A DNA stretch of 64,000 nt, from assembly GCA_046727955.1 (NCBI GenBank), contig JBKPDO010000166.1, forward strand, positions 5,447 to 69,446, given 5' to 3'. The stretch is from DASVXQ01 sp046727955. Lineage in GTDB: Bacteria; Actinomycetota; CALGFH01. Below the pieces are notes generated by a model that was not told the origin of the DNA, did not search any database, and worked only from the letters and a program-made list of their open reading frames with translations. A program made the position numbers and the translations under genes. Every line of letters begins with the position of its first letter. The first letter of the stretch is position 1. Below, piece after piece: positions 35,172-44,643 of this stretch.

Positions 35172-35983
35172 CCACCGCCCAACGGTGCGTTCATGCTGCC
35201 TGAGCGAAAGCCCTCCAGGTCTAGAGTCACGTAGCTGAAGCCGAGCCTCCGCAGGCCCTCGACCAGGCGCTCGCGCGTGCCCGGCCGCACCAAGGCGGGA
35301 ATGGCCTCCGGCGGCACCTCGACCCGGGCGAGGTCGCCGTGGTCGCGCACCCGGAGCTGGCCGATGCCGGCGGAGGAGCGCAGCAGGGCCTCGGCCCGCT
35401 CCACCCGGGACAGCCGGGCCGGGGTCACCTGGATGCCGTAGGCGACGCGTGACGCCAGGCAGGCCGCCGCCGGCTTGTCGTGGGTGCGCAGGCTCATGCG
35501 GCGCGACGCCGCGCGCACGTCCGCCTTGGAGAAGCCAGCAGCGACCAGCGGGGTCAGCACGCCGCGCTCGGCCGCGGCGCGCTGCCCCGGACGCCAGTCG
35601 CCCAGGTCGTCGGTGTTGGTGCCCACCGCCAGGGCCAGACCCTCTCGGCGCGCCAGCGGCAGCAACACGTCGAACAGCTCGGATTTGCAGAAGTAGCAGC
35701 GGTCCGGCCCGTTTGCGAGATAGCCAGGGCGCTCCTGCTCGTGCGTCTCCACCGCGAGATGCCGCACGCCCAGCTCGGCAGCGACGGCGCGGGCGTCCTG
35801 CAGCTCCTGCTCGGCCAGGCTCGGCGACACTCCGGTCGCCGCCACCGCGCGCTCCCCCAGCACCTCGGCCGCCGCGGCGAGCAGGAAGGCCGAGTCCGCG
35901 CCGCCGGAGAACGCCACCATCAGGCCGCCTGTCGTCTCCAGCTCTCGGCGCAATGCCAGGCGCTTGCGCTCCAGCTCGTCCAT
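35168..35983 (-). CDS. larE: ATP-dependent sulfur transferase LarE
   Basis: A 271-residue PP-loop enzyme. The ATP-pyrophosphatase loop FSGGADSAFLL lies near residue 25. The sacrificial-Cys region KPAAACLASRVAYG and the upstream pair RCYFCK fit LarE. In lactate racemase maturation LarE adds sulphur to the pyridinium biscarboxylate to build the nickel-pincer cofactor. LarB, LarC and LarA are not in the window, so either they lie elsewhere or this LarE serves another thiolation. It is coupled to the NIL gene. Confidence 0.88.
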   Translation of the reverse strand: MDELERKRLALRRELETTGGLMVAFSGGADSAFLLAAAAEVLGERAVAATGVSPSLAEQELQDARAVAAELGVRHLAVETHEQERPGYLANGPDRCYFCKSELFDVLLPLARREGLALAVGTNTDDLGDWRPGQRAAAERGVLTPLVAAGFSKADVRAASRRMSLRTHDKPAAACLASRVAYGIQVTPARLSRVERAEALLRSSAGIGQLRVRDHGDLARVEVPPEAIPALVRPGTRERLVEGLRRLGFSYVTLDLEGFRSGSMNAPLGGG

Positions 35984-35988
35984 TCGGG

Positions 35989-36075
35989 TCAGCGCCGGCC
36001 CTGACGCCGCTGTCTGAAAGCGTCGGCAAAGTTGACGGCGGCGAGGTCCTCCTTCGACAGCTCCGGATTGCTCAT
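35989..36075 (-). CDS. possible 28-residue leader or small protein before larE
   Basis: A short frame MSNPELSKEDLAAVNFADAF followed by a basic end, five bases before the larE start. Codon quality is good and spacing suggests coupling. It matches no family I know. It may be a small basic protein or a leader whose translation tunes larE. Confidence 0.35.
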   Translation of the reverse strand: MSNPELSKEDLAAVNFADAFRQRRQGRR

Positions 36076-36134
36076 GGCACTGTTCTACCCGCTCTGCCGC
36101 GACCCGGTCCAGTGTTTGAGTCCAGTGGCAAAGC

Positions 36135-36165
36135 GAGAGGACGGGCCGCTCGGACCCGTCCTCTC
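36135..36165 (-). terminator. groEL terminator hairpin
   Basis: GAGAGGACGGG (36135-36145) pairs perfectly with CCCGTCCTCTC (36155-36165), nine-base loop, 22 bases past the groEL stop. The 11-bp stem without a U tract fits actinobacterial termination. Confidence 0.7.
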
Positions 36166-36186
36166 CGCGTTGCCTGCGATGGCCGA

Positions 36187-37812
<1,626 letters not shown>

Positions 37813-37881
37813 CTACCTCCCTTAAGGTGGGCCTGCCTGTTGGCATCAGTTCTAACTACACGGCCGCTGGCCGGCAGAATG

Positions 37882-37908
37882 TTAGCACTCATGATAGTCG
37901 AGTGCTAA
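37882..37908 (-). promoter_or_regulatory. CIRCE operator of groEL (HrcA site)
   Basis: TTAGCACTC-N9-GAGTGCTAA, a perfect 9-9-9 match to the CIRCE consensus, 76 bases upstream of the groEL start. HrcA bound here represses groEL until heat stress. Confidence 0.95.
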
Positions 37909-38050
37909 GAGAGCGCCAACACTCCGCTCACCAGGGAACACGCGAGGTGAGGGAGGAGCATTCCGCCGAAACTATCATCACACCTCGGGCTGCTCGCTAT
38001 GGTTGGCGAGCCATCGGTCGAGCGGGCCCAGCACGCGAGCGTCTTGGCGG

Positions 38051-38364
38051 CTAGGGCCTGGTTGCATTCGGGGGGGAGCCCCAGGCAGCTCCCCCCCGAA
38101 CCCCCCCATCGGGTACCTCGACGTGATCCCTAGGTCGGGGGGCAGCACCGCGATCGGGCAGGGTCGCCGTGCCGAGACAGCTCCACCCCGAGCCCCCCAC
38201 CGGGCACCTCGACGTGATCCCTGGGTCGGGAGGCAGCACCGCGATCGGGCAGGTTCGCCGTCCGACCCCCATCGGGCACCTCGACGTGATCCCTGGGTCG
38301 GGGGTCAGCACCGTGGTCGGGCAGGGTCGCCGTGCCGCGGATCACCATTGCAACCAGGCCCTAG
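38051..38364. repeat. interspersed repeat, copy 2, with perfect 16-bp terminal inverted repeats and three internal units
   Basis: The ends CTAGGGCCTGGTTGCA (38051-38066) and TGCAACCAGGCCCTAG (38349-38364) are perfect inverted repeats. Inside the left end is the 12-bp stem TTCGGGGGGGAG / CTCCCCCCCGAA. Three units follow, each with GGG(C/T)ACCTCGACGTGATCCC and then CAGCACCG...TCGGGCAGG. Copy 1 at 20236 has only one unit. No transposase is encoded. It fills the gap between the groEL promoter and the Phd antitoxin. Confidence 0.9.
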
Positions 38365-38414
38365 CTCGCGGCGGGCGCCTCGCCTTCGTTACCCCCAAGC
38401 GCTAGGCTAACGAT

Positions 38415-38690
38415 ATGAGTGACGCCGCCCACGACGCCGCCTACGAGTTGCCCTCGGACGAAACCGCCCTCGCCGAGGCGGTACGTGAGGCCGAGGGCGG
38501 CGAGGTCGTGTACCTGACCCGGCACGGCGAGCGGGTTGCCGCCTTGGTGCCCCCGGAGGTCGCGAGGGTCGGCGCTGCCGTGATCGAGGCGCTGGAAGAC
38601 GAGGAGGATATCCGGTGTGCCCGCGAGGCGCTGGAGGACCCGGCCCCGTCGATTCCATGGGAGCAGGTCAAGGCTGAGGCTGATCTGTGA
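38415..38690 (+). CDS. Phd/YefM-type antitoxin
   Basis: A 91-residue protein. Residues 18-50 (ETALAEAVREAEGGEVVYLTRHGERVAALVPPEVA) show the Phd/YefM N-terminal DNA-binding fold. The C-terminal acidic part (ALEDEEDIRCAREALED, IPWEQVKAEADL) is the toxin-neutralising tail. It overlaps the RelE-like gene by four bases (GTGA), the standard antitoxin-toxin coupling. Because the toxin is damaged, the antitoxin may be a solitary repressor. Confidence 0.88.
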   Translation: MSDAAHDAAYELPSDETALAEAVREAEGGEVVYLTRHGERVAALVPPEVARVGAAVIEALEDEEDIRCAREALEDPAPSIPWEQVKAEADL

Positions 38691-38893
38691 CCAGCCGGTA
38701 TACGGTCATCGTCCGGCCGCATGCCCGCAAGCAGTTCCTCGCGCTCGACCCGCCGGTTCGGCGACGGGTAGGGGCGGTCATCGATGCGCTGGCGCTCGAT
38801 CCGCTGCCGCCCGGCGCCCGGAAGCTCGCGGATGCCGCTGACCTCTGGCGAATCAGGGCCGGCGACTACCGCGTGGTCTACACCATATGCTGA
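38687..38893 (+). pseudogene. RelE/ParE-type toxin, frameshifted near its end
   Basis: From GTG 38687 the product (YTVIVRPHARKQFLALDPPVRRRVGAVIDALALDP, GARKLADAADLWRIRAGDYRVVYTI) is a clear RelE fold of about 66 residues. It then meets a stop where the family continues DDELVVTVVRVGHRREVYR. The frame one base over at about 38889 reads ADDELVVTV, so an indel removed the last strand and the catalytic C-terminal Arg/Tyr. Toxicity is probably lost, unless the indel is an assembly error. Confidence 0.7.
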
Positions 38894-38982
38894 TGACGAG
38901 CTGGTCGTGACCGTATGGGAGGACCGTAGCATGCTCAGGGCATGCCGCCAGCATGCTTTTCGAAGTTGTGGACAGGCGGCGC

Positions 38983-40251
38983 TCAGCTGGTGGACGCGAG
39001 CAGCTCGGGGGTGAGCGGCCCCAGCGCCTCCTCCAGGGCGTCGATATTCGGGCGCACCGTAACGGTTGCGCCCGCGCGGCCGTCGAGCACCTCCGTGGTC
39101 TTCAGGCCATGCCCTGTGACCAGCGCAACCACCCGCTCCCCCCGGCGGAACGCCCCAGCGGCGGCGAGCTTGGCCGTGGTGGCGATGGTCACCCCGGCGG
39201 CGGTCTCACCGAACACCCCGGTGGTGCGGGCGAGCAGCCGGATCGCCTCGATCACCTCGTCGTCGCTCACCGCCTCGACCCGACCGCCGGTCGAGCGCAC
39301 CACCTCCAGCGCCTCCAAGCCATCGGCCGGATCGCCGATGGCCAGCGACTTTACGATGCCGCTCGGCTTCACCGGGGTCACCTGGCCGCGCCCGTCGGCG
39401 AAGGCGCTGGCAACCGGCGGGCAGCCGTCGGACTGGGCCCCGTGCACGCTGAACCGGGTCTCCTCCACCAGGCCGTGCTCAGCCAGCACGCGGAAGCCCT
39501 GGTGGACCTTGGTCAGCAGGGCACCAGAGGCGATCGGCACCACCACGTGGTCGGGCAGCGACCAGCCGAGCTGCTCCGCCACCTCCAGCCCCACGGTCTT
39601 GGAGCCCTCGGCGTACCAGGGGCGCAGGTTGACGTTGACGAAGCCCCAGCCGAACGCCTCGGCGGCCTGGCTGGCCAGCCGGTTGGCCTGGTCGTAGTTG
39701 CCCTCGACGGCCACAACGGTGGCGCCGAAGGTGGCCGCGGAGGCGATCTTGGCCGGCTCCAGGTCGGCCGGGACCACCACCACGCAGTCAAGGCCCTGGG
39801 AGGCGGCCGCGGCGGCGGTCGCGCCGGCGAGGTTGCCGGTGGAGGCGCAGGCGAGAGTGGTCAGGCCGAAGGCGCGGGCGCGCGCCACCGCGACCGCCAC
39901 CACCCGGTCCTTGAACGAGTTGGTCGGGTTGCGAGTGTCGTCCTTCAGATACAGCTCGCCGGGGACGTCCAGCACTTCGGCCAGTCGCGGCGCGGGCACC
40001 AGCGGCGTGAAGCCGGGCGCCAGGTCGCCCGGTCCGGGACGGGAGGGCAGCAGATCGGCGTAGCGCCAGATCGAACGGGGTCCGGCCTCGATGCTGGCGC
40101 GGTCGAGCCGCGCCCGCAGCGTCGCCGCGTCGTATTCGGCGTCGAGCGGGCCGAGGCAGTTGGGACACGCGTATTGCAGCGCAGGGGGGTAGACGGTGCC
40201 GCAGCCACGACAGCGGAGGCGGACGTGCTCGGGTGTCAGGTCGCCAGTCAG
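38983..40251 (-). CDS. thrC: threonine synthase
   Basis: A 422-residue PLP enzyme that turns O-phosphohomoserine into threonine. The PLP Lys is in DDTRNPTNSFKDRVVAVAVA, the phosphate loop in CASTGNLAGATAAAAA. An N-terminal zinc-ribbon-like segment CRGCGTVYPPALQYACPNC is present. No ATG, GTG or TTG fits the N-terminus downstream of the riboswitch. An AGGAGG site (40266-40261) precedes a CTG at 40251 by nine bases, so CTG is the likely start. It is controlled by a SAM riboswitch and an SD-masking hairpin. The gene stands alone. Confidence 0.9.
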   Translation of the reverse strand: MTGDLTPEHVRLRCRGCGTVYPPALQYACPNCLGPLDAEYDAATLRARLDRASIEAGPRSIWRYADLLPSRPGPGDLAPGFTPLVPAPRLAEVLDVPGELYLKDDTRNPTNSFKDRVVAVAVARARAFGLTTLACASTGNLAGATAAAAASQGLDCVVVVPADLEPAKIASAATFGATVVAVEGNYDQANRLASQAAEAFGWGFVNVNLRPWYAEGSKTVGLEVAEQLGWSLPDHVVVPIASGALLTKVHQGFRVLAEHGLVEETRFSVHGAQSDGCPPVASAFADGRGQVTPVKPSGIVKSLAIGDPADGLEALEVVRSTGGRVEAVSDDEVIEAIRLLARTTGVFGETAAGVTIATTAKLAAAGAFRRGERVVALVTGHGLKTTEVLDGRAGATVTVRPNIDALEEALGPLTPELLASTS

Positions 40252-40307
40252 GGTCGGTGACCTCCTTCGAGGCTCGTCGGCGAGCGCCGCGCGCCCGGTC
40301 ACCGACC
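40252..40307 (-). promoter_or_regulatory. SD-sequestering hairpin (expression platform) of thrC
   Basis: GGTCGGTGACC (minus strand, 40307-40297) pairs perfectly over 11 bases with GGTCACCGACC (40262-40252). The second arm overlaps the 3' end of the AGGAGG ribosome site and runs up to the CTG start. It lies directly after the SAM aptamer, so ligand binding probably controls ribosome access. Confidence 0.65.
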
Positions 40308-40314
40308 GCAACGC

Positions 40315-40450
40315 GCATCTTCCCCCGTGCGCCGTGCACGGGGACGGACGTGGCACCTTCTCCGTTGCAGGCCGGCGTGGTCGCGCCGGCCTGAAGGCCG
40401 AAGAGGTTGCCGGGGCTTCGTCGGGCCGGTCCCTCCACCCCTCTTGATGC
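40315..40450 (-). ncRNA. SAM riboswitch (S-box superfamily) before thrC
   Basis: On the minus strand the conserved blocks are in order: GCATCAAGAG, GGTGGAGGGAC, GGCCCGACGAAGCCCCGGCAACC, then after a stem (GCCGGCGCGACCACGCCGGC) AAGGTGCCACGTCC, and finally GAAGATGC. The outer GCATC / GATGC closes P1. These are the SAM-I/SAM-IV core elements. Control of a threonine synthase links SAM level to use of the shared precursor O-phosphohomoserine. I cannot separate SAM-I from SAM-IV by eye. Confidence 0.88.
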
Positions 40451-40574
40451 GTCGCCAGTGTCTTGAGTTGTCACAACCAGATTGCCCTGGCACGCTCCGA
40501 GTGGTCAACGTCGACGGTGGGACCCGCGTTGAGCGGGCCCGCGGAACCGGAAGGGAGAACGGATTCCGGACCGA

Positions 40575-41570
40575 ATGGAGAATCTCGACCTTTGGGAGTG
40601 GTTCGGCAAGCGGACCTTCCACTACAACCAGTTCGAGCCGATGAGCAGGCTGCGCGCGGCCCGGGAGCGGCTCGGCGTCACCGTGTCGGTGGCCATTCCG
40701 GCGCGGAACGAGGCGCCGACCATCGGCAGGATCGTTCGGGTGCTGCGCAAGGCCCTCGTCGACCGTTCGCGGCTGGTCGACGAGATCGTGGTGATGGATG
40801 GCGGCTCGACCGACGACACTGCCGCCATCGCCCGGGCCGAGGGCGCCGCCGTCTACGCTGAGGAGGAGGTCCTGCCAGAGACCGGCCCCGCCGCCGGCAA
40901 GGGCGAGGGCCTGTGGAAGAGCCTGCACGTCTGCCACGGCGACATCATCTGCTGGGTGGACGCCGACATCCGCAACATCCACCCGCGCTTCGTCTATGGC
41001 CTGGTCGGCCCGCTGCTTACCGATCCGCAGGTCGGCTACGTGAAGGCGTTCTACGAGCGGCCCATCCGTGAGCGCAACGTCATGCAGCCGAGCGGGGGCG
41101 GCCGCGTGACAGAGTTGCTGGCGCGGCCGCTGATCAACCTGTTCTGGCCGAGCCTGGCCGGCATCGTCCAGCCGCTGTCCGGCGAGTACGCGGGCCGGCG
41201 CGAGGTGCTCGAGCAGGTGCCGTTCTCCTCGGGGTACGGCGTCGAGCTCGGCCTGCTCATCGATATCGCGACCCGCTTCGGGCTGGACTCGATCGCGCAG
41301 ACCGACCTCGAGTGCCGCATCCACCGCAACCAGGACACGCAGGCGCTGTCGCGGATGAGCTTCGGCATCCTGCAGGCCGCGCTCAGGCGCCTGGCCGAGG
41401 AGGGCCGGGTCACCCCTGAGTCCTACTCGACCACGCTGTACCAGTTCACCAATAGGCTGCGCGAATACCACATGCAGCCTCACCAGATCATCACGCTGGA
41501 GCGCCCGCCGATCGCCACCGTCGACGGCTACCGGCGCCGCCGCGAGGCCGTGATGGCCGGCCGGACGTAG
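40575..41570 (+). CDS. gpgS: glucosyl-3-phosphoglycerate synthase
   Basis: A 331-residue GT-A glycosyltransferase (GT81 type). It makes glucosyl-3-phosphoglycerate from NDP-glucose and 3-phosphoglycerate, the first step to glucosylglycerate and a primer step of methylglucose lipopolysaccharides. Marks are FHYNQF, VAIPARNEAPTIGRIVRVL, VMDGGSTDDTAAIARAEGA, AAGKGEGLWKSL, the metal DxD-like WVDADIRNI, and PLSGEYAGRREVLEQVPF. It is followed four bases later by a HAD phosphatase, the natural second step. Confidence 0.93.
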   Translation: MENLDLWEWFGKRTFHYNQFEPMSRLRAARERLGVTVSVAIPARNEAPTIGRIVRVLRKALVDRSRLVDEIVVMDGGSTDDTAAIARAEGAAVYAEEEVLPETGPAAGKGEGLWKSLHVCHGDIICWVDADIRNIHPRFVYGLVGPLLTDPQVGYVKAFYERPIRERNVMQPSGGGRVTELLARPLINLFWPSLAGIVQPLSGEYAGRREVLEQVPFSSGYGVELGLLIDIATRFGLDSIAQTDLECRIHRNQDTQALSRMSFGILQAALRRLAEEGRVTPESYSTTLYQFTNRLREYHMQPHQIITLERPPIATVDGYRRRREAVMAGRT

Positions 41571-41574
41571 CGCC

Positions 41575-42441
41575 ATGGCGGCGGTCGAGCTCGACCAGGC
41601 CGGCCAGGCGCTCGGCGCGCTCGAGGTCGCCGTGCTGTTCTCGGACGTCGACGGCACCCTGGTGGGCCGCGGTGGCGCGTTGCTCGCCGACCTCGACGGC
41701 GCGCCTACCCTGGCCGCGGCCGAGGCGCTGCTGGTCGCGCGGCGGGCGGGTCTCGAGGTCGTGCTGGTCTCGGGCCGCACCAGGGCACAGCTGTTCGAGA
41801 CCGGGCGGCTGCTCGGCCTGCGCGACGCCATCGCCGAGATGGGCGCCGTGCTGGTCCGCGACGGCAAGGCAGAGCTGCAGTGGGGTCAGGCGCCCAGGGA
41901 CCTGGGCGAGACGCCGGCCGAGGCGCTGGAGCGCTCGGGCGCGCTCCGCGCCGTGCTCGAGACCTTCGCCGGGCGCATCGAGCCGCACGCTCCCTGGCAC
42001 GAGAGCCGCCAGGGCACGGCCCTGCTGCGCGGGCAGGTCGACGTGTCGAAGGTTAACGCCACCCTGTATGCGAGGGGGCTCGGCTGGGCGCAACTGTCAG
42101 ACAACGGCCGTCTGCGTGGTCCCTACCCGCATCTCGGCTCGGGCGAGACGCACGCCTATCATTTGCTACCCGCCGGGGTCAGCAAGGCCACGACGGCGGC
42201 GGCATACCTCGCCGCCCGAGGCCTCGAGCCCAGGCAGGCAGCCGCGGTCGGCGACGGGCCGGCCGACCTCGAACTGGCCGGCGTGGTCGGGGCGATGTTC
42301 CTGGTGGCCAATGGCGCGTGGGCGGCGGCATCGGCCGGCGAGCGGCGGGTGATCGTCACCCCGTCGAGCGCCGGCCGCGGCTTCGCCGAGGTGGTCGAAG
42401 TCCTGTGTTCATCCCGCCGACGGCGGGAACCGATTGAGTAA
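41575..42441 (+). CDS. HAD-IIB phosphatase, probable glucosyl/mannosyl-3-phosphoglycerate phosphatase
   Basis: A 288-residue HAD phosphatase. Motif I is VLFSDVDGTLVGRGG, motif II VLVSGRTRAQL, Lys in LPAGVSKATTAAAYL and motif IV AAVGDGPADLELAGVVG. The type IIB cap and the context between gpgS and a GT20 enzyme fit a phosphatase acting on glucosyl-3-phosphoglycerate. Because no otsB follows otsA, action on trehalose 6-phosphate as well is possible. This assignment is from context, not from a diagnostic residue. Confidence 0.8.
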   Translation: MAAVELDQAGQALGALEVAVLFSDVDGTLVGRGGALLADLDGAPTLAAAEALLVARRAGLEVVLVSGRTRAQLFETGRLLGLRDAIAEMGAVLVRDGKAELQWGQAPRDLGETPAEALERSGALRAVLETFAGRIEPHAPWHESRQGTALLRGQVDVSKVNATLYARGLGWAQLSDNGRLRGPYPHLGSGETHAYHLLPAGVSKATTAAAYLAARGLEPRQAAAVGDGPADLELAGVVGAMFLVANGAWAAASAGERRVIVTPSSAGRGFAEVVEVLCSSRRRREPIE

Positions 42442-42484
42442 GGTGGTCTACACAGGTCAGACGACGGGAGGCAGGCGGTCTCGC

Positions 42485-43957
42485 ATGGCTCAGCTCGTGG
42501 TGGCGTCCAATCGCGGACCGGTCCAGTTCGAGATCGACGACGAGGGGAACTTGACGGCTGGGAGAGGGTCTGGCGGCATGGTGGCCGCCCTCGGCCCAGC
42601 ACTGGCCGGACGGGCCGGCACGTGGGTGGCGGCGGCCATCAGCGAGGGCGACCGCATCGCGGCGCGCCAGGTGGCCCGCGCCGGCCGCCGCCGGCGGCTG
42701 GAGCTGCCGCAGGGGCCGGTACAGCTCCGCAGCCTGGTGATCGACCCGCGCGAGTACCAGAGCTTCTACAACCGGGTGTCCAACCGGACACTGTGGTTCC
42801 TGCAGCACTACCTGTTCGACGTCGCGCGTCACCCGCGCTTCGACGGCAGCTTCCGCGCGGCGTGGCGCAACTACCGTGACGTCAACCGCGCGTTCGCGAT
42901 CGCGTGCGACGAGGAGGCCGAGCACCAAGCCGCCGTGTTCATCCAGGATTACCACTTGGCGCTCGCGCCTACGATACTGCGCGCGCGGCGCCCCGACCTC
43001 GGGATCGCCCACTTCACCCACTGCCCCTGGGCGGATCCCGCCTACTTCGCGATGCTGCCGCGCGCGATGCGCCAGGAGCTGCTCGAGGGCATGCTCGGCG
43101 CCGACCTGCTGGGCTTCCTGGTGCCGCGCTGGTCACGCAACTTCCTGCGCTGCTGCCAGGAGGCCGGCTACCAGGTCGACCGGGAGCAGGAGACGGTCGG
43201 CGCGCCCGACGGGCGGCGGGTGCGCGTGCGCTCCTACCCGCTCGGCGTCGACGCCGACGACCTGCGCGCCCGGACCGCCGGGCGGGAGGTCCAGTCGCAG
43301 GTCCGCTCGGTGCGGGAGCTCGCCCGCGGCCGCGCCCTGATCGTGCGGGTCGACCGCATGGAGCTGTCCAAGAACATCCTGCGCGGACTCGACGCCTACG
43401 CCGCCTTCCTGGAGAGCCACCCGCGCATGCGCGGCCGCGTGGTGCACCTGGCGCTGGCCTACGCCTCCCGCAGAGACCTGCCCGAGTACCAGTCCTACAC
43501 CGCCGAGGTCAAGCACGTGGCCGAGGCGATCAACGAGCGCTTCCGCACCAAGACCTGGGAGCCGATTCGCCTGGAGCTGCGCGACAACTACCCGCGCGCG
43601 CTCGCCGCCATGGCGCAGGCCGACGTGCTGGTCGTCAACCCGGTGTGGGACGGCATGAACCTGGTCGCCAAGGAGGGGCCGTCGGTCAGCGAGCGCGACT
43701 GCGTCCTGATCTTGTCCCGCAACGCCGGGGCGGTCGACGACCTCGGGGAATGGGCGCTGGTGGTGAACCCCTTCGACACCGCCGAGCTGGCCGAGGCGAT
43801 CGACACCGCGCTGGCCATGCCGCCAGAAGAGCGCGCCATGCGCGCCAAGGGCCTGCGCGAGCAGGCCTCGGCGCTGCGCCCACAGGACTGGTTCTCCGAG
43901 CAGCGCCGCGACCTCGAGGCGATCTCGCCGGCCGATCCTGGCCGGCGCAATCGCTAG
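42485..43957 (+). CDS. otsA: trehalose-6-phosphate synthase (GT20)
   Basis: A 490-residue GT-B transferase. Family marks are VVASNRGPVQF, the glycine loop GSGGMVAALGPAL, VFIQDYHLALAPTILRARRPD, HFTHCPWADPAYFAMLP, RVDRMELSKNILRGLDAY, and VVNPVWDGMNLVAKE. It would join UDP/NDP-glucose to glucose 6-phosphate. Some elements differ from E. coli OtsA, so another sugar-phosphate or glycerol-phosphate acceptor is possible. It is the third gene of the compatible-solute operon. A TTG at 42434 is an alternative start. Confidence 0.88.
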   Translation: MAQLVVASNRGPVQFEIDDEGNLTAGRGSGGMVAALGPALAGRAGTWVAAAISEGDRIAARQVARAGRRRRLELPQGPVQLRSLVIDPREYQSFYNRVSNRTLWFLQHYLFDVARHPRFDGSFRAAWRNYRDVNRAFAIACDEEAEHQAAVFIQDYHLALAPTILRARRPDLGIAHFTHCPWADPAYFAMLPRAMRQELLEGMLGADLLGFLVPRWSRNFLRCCQEAGYQVDREQETVGAPDGRRVRVRSYPLGVDADDLRARTAGREVQSQVRSVRELARGRALIVRVDRMELSKNILRGLDAYAAFLESHPRMRGRVVHLALAYASRRDLPEYQSYTAEVKHVAEAINERFRTKTWEPIRLELRDNYPRALAAMAQADVLVVNPVWDGMNLVAKEGPSVSERDCVLILSRNAGAVDDLGEWALVVNPFDTAELAEAIDTALAMPPEERAMRAKGLREQASALRPQDWFSEQRRDLEAISPADPGRRNR

Positions 43958-43970
43958 CCCGAGTTAGGGC

Positions 43971-44075
43971 CGTCCGCCGCAGGCGGACGCGCCGGCCGAT
44001 CCTGGCCGGCGCAGTCGAAAGAGCCGTCCGCCGCAGGCGGACTCCACGCATTTTCTGGCGCCGCTTCGCGGCGCC
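43971..44075. terminator. cluster of hairpins between convergent genes
   Basis: CGTCCGCC-GCA-GGCGGACG (43971-43989), GTCCGCC-GCA-GGCGGAC (44026-44042) and GGCGCCGC-TTC-GCGGCGCC (44057-44075) are perfect stems with three-base loops; GCCGGCC...GGCCGGC lies between the first two. They fill the gap between otsA and the LytR_C gene, which converge, and act presumably as two-way terminators. Confidence 0.75.
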
Positions 44076-44077
44076 GT

Positions 44078-44632
44078 CTACTGGTAGTTCTGGCCGATGA
44101 CGGCGTGCAGGGCGACCTCGCGGGAGAGGCGCGCCTGCGCCTGGCTGGCGGGCAGGATCGTCTTGAAGGCGGGGAAGCGCGCCCGGAACGCCTCGGCGTC
44201 GGCCTTGTGGCCGTCGGTGTAGTAGATGCGCGAGACCAGGTAGTTGCCGAGCGCGGTGTTGACGGCGACCACGTCGTAGCCGGCGGCGCGGACCCGCTCG
44301 GCCACCCGGTGCGCCAGGCCTGGCACGAATGCACCGTTCAGGACTTGGACGGTCACGCCCTTGGGGGAGCGCAGGGTGGTGCCCGTCGCCCCGGTCGGCT
44401 GGCTGGTGGTGGTCACGGTGGTCGCCGGCGCCGAGGTGGAGGGGGCGGTGGTCGGCGCGCGGGTGGTGGTCGGGGCGGTGGGCCTCGAGGTGGTCGCCGT
44501 CACGACGCCGCTCGAGCCGCTGGCGCTCACGGAACGGGGCGATCGCTGTCCGCTCAGCCTGTCCACTGCGACGAACAGGGCGAGGAACACCGCCAGCACC
44601 GCCGCCGCGCGAGCGGTCGGACCGGGTCGCAA
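44078..44632 (-). CDS. LytR_C domain envelope protein
   Basis: A 184-residue membrane-anchored protein. One N-terminal TM (AAVLAVFLALFVAVDRL) is followed by a Thr/Pro-rich extracytoplasmic linker. The C-terminal LytR_C domain begins KGVTVQVLNGAFVPGLAHRVAERVRAAGYDVVAVN and includes SRIYYTDGHKADAEAFRARF. Such domains bind cell-wall ligands or partners of LytR-CpsA-Psr enzymes. It lies 11 bases downstream of a DUF3263 gene, a pairing conserved in mycobacteria and relatives. Confidence 0.9.
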   Translation of the reverse strand: MRPGPTARAAAVLAVFLALFVAVDRLSGQRSPRSVSASGSSGVVTATTSRPTAPTTTRAPTTAPSTSAPATTVTTTSQPTGATGTTLRSPKGVTVQVLNGAFVPGLAHRVAERVRAAGYDVVAVNTALGNYLVSRIYYTDGHKADAEAFRARFPAFKTILPASQAQARLSREVALHAVIGQNYQ

Positions 44633-44643
44633 CCTGACCTCCC

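Noticed and set aside
38051..38364. Insertion sequence
   Set aside because: The terminal inverted repeats are good, but the 314-bp element encodes no transposase, so it is reported as a repeat only.
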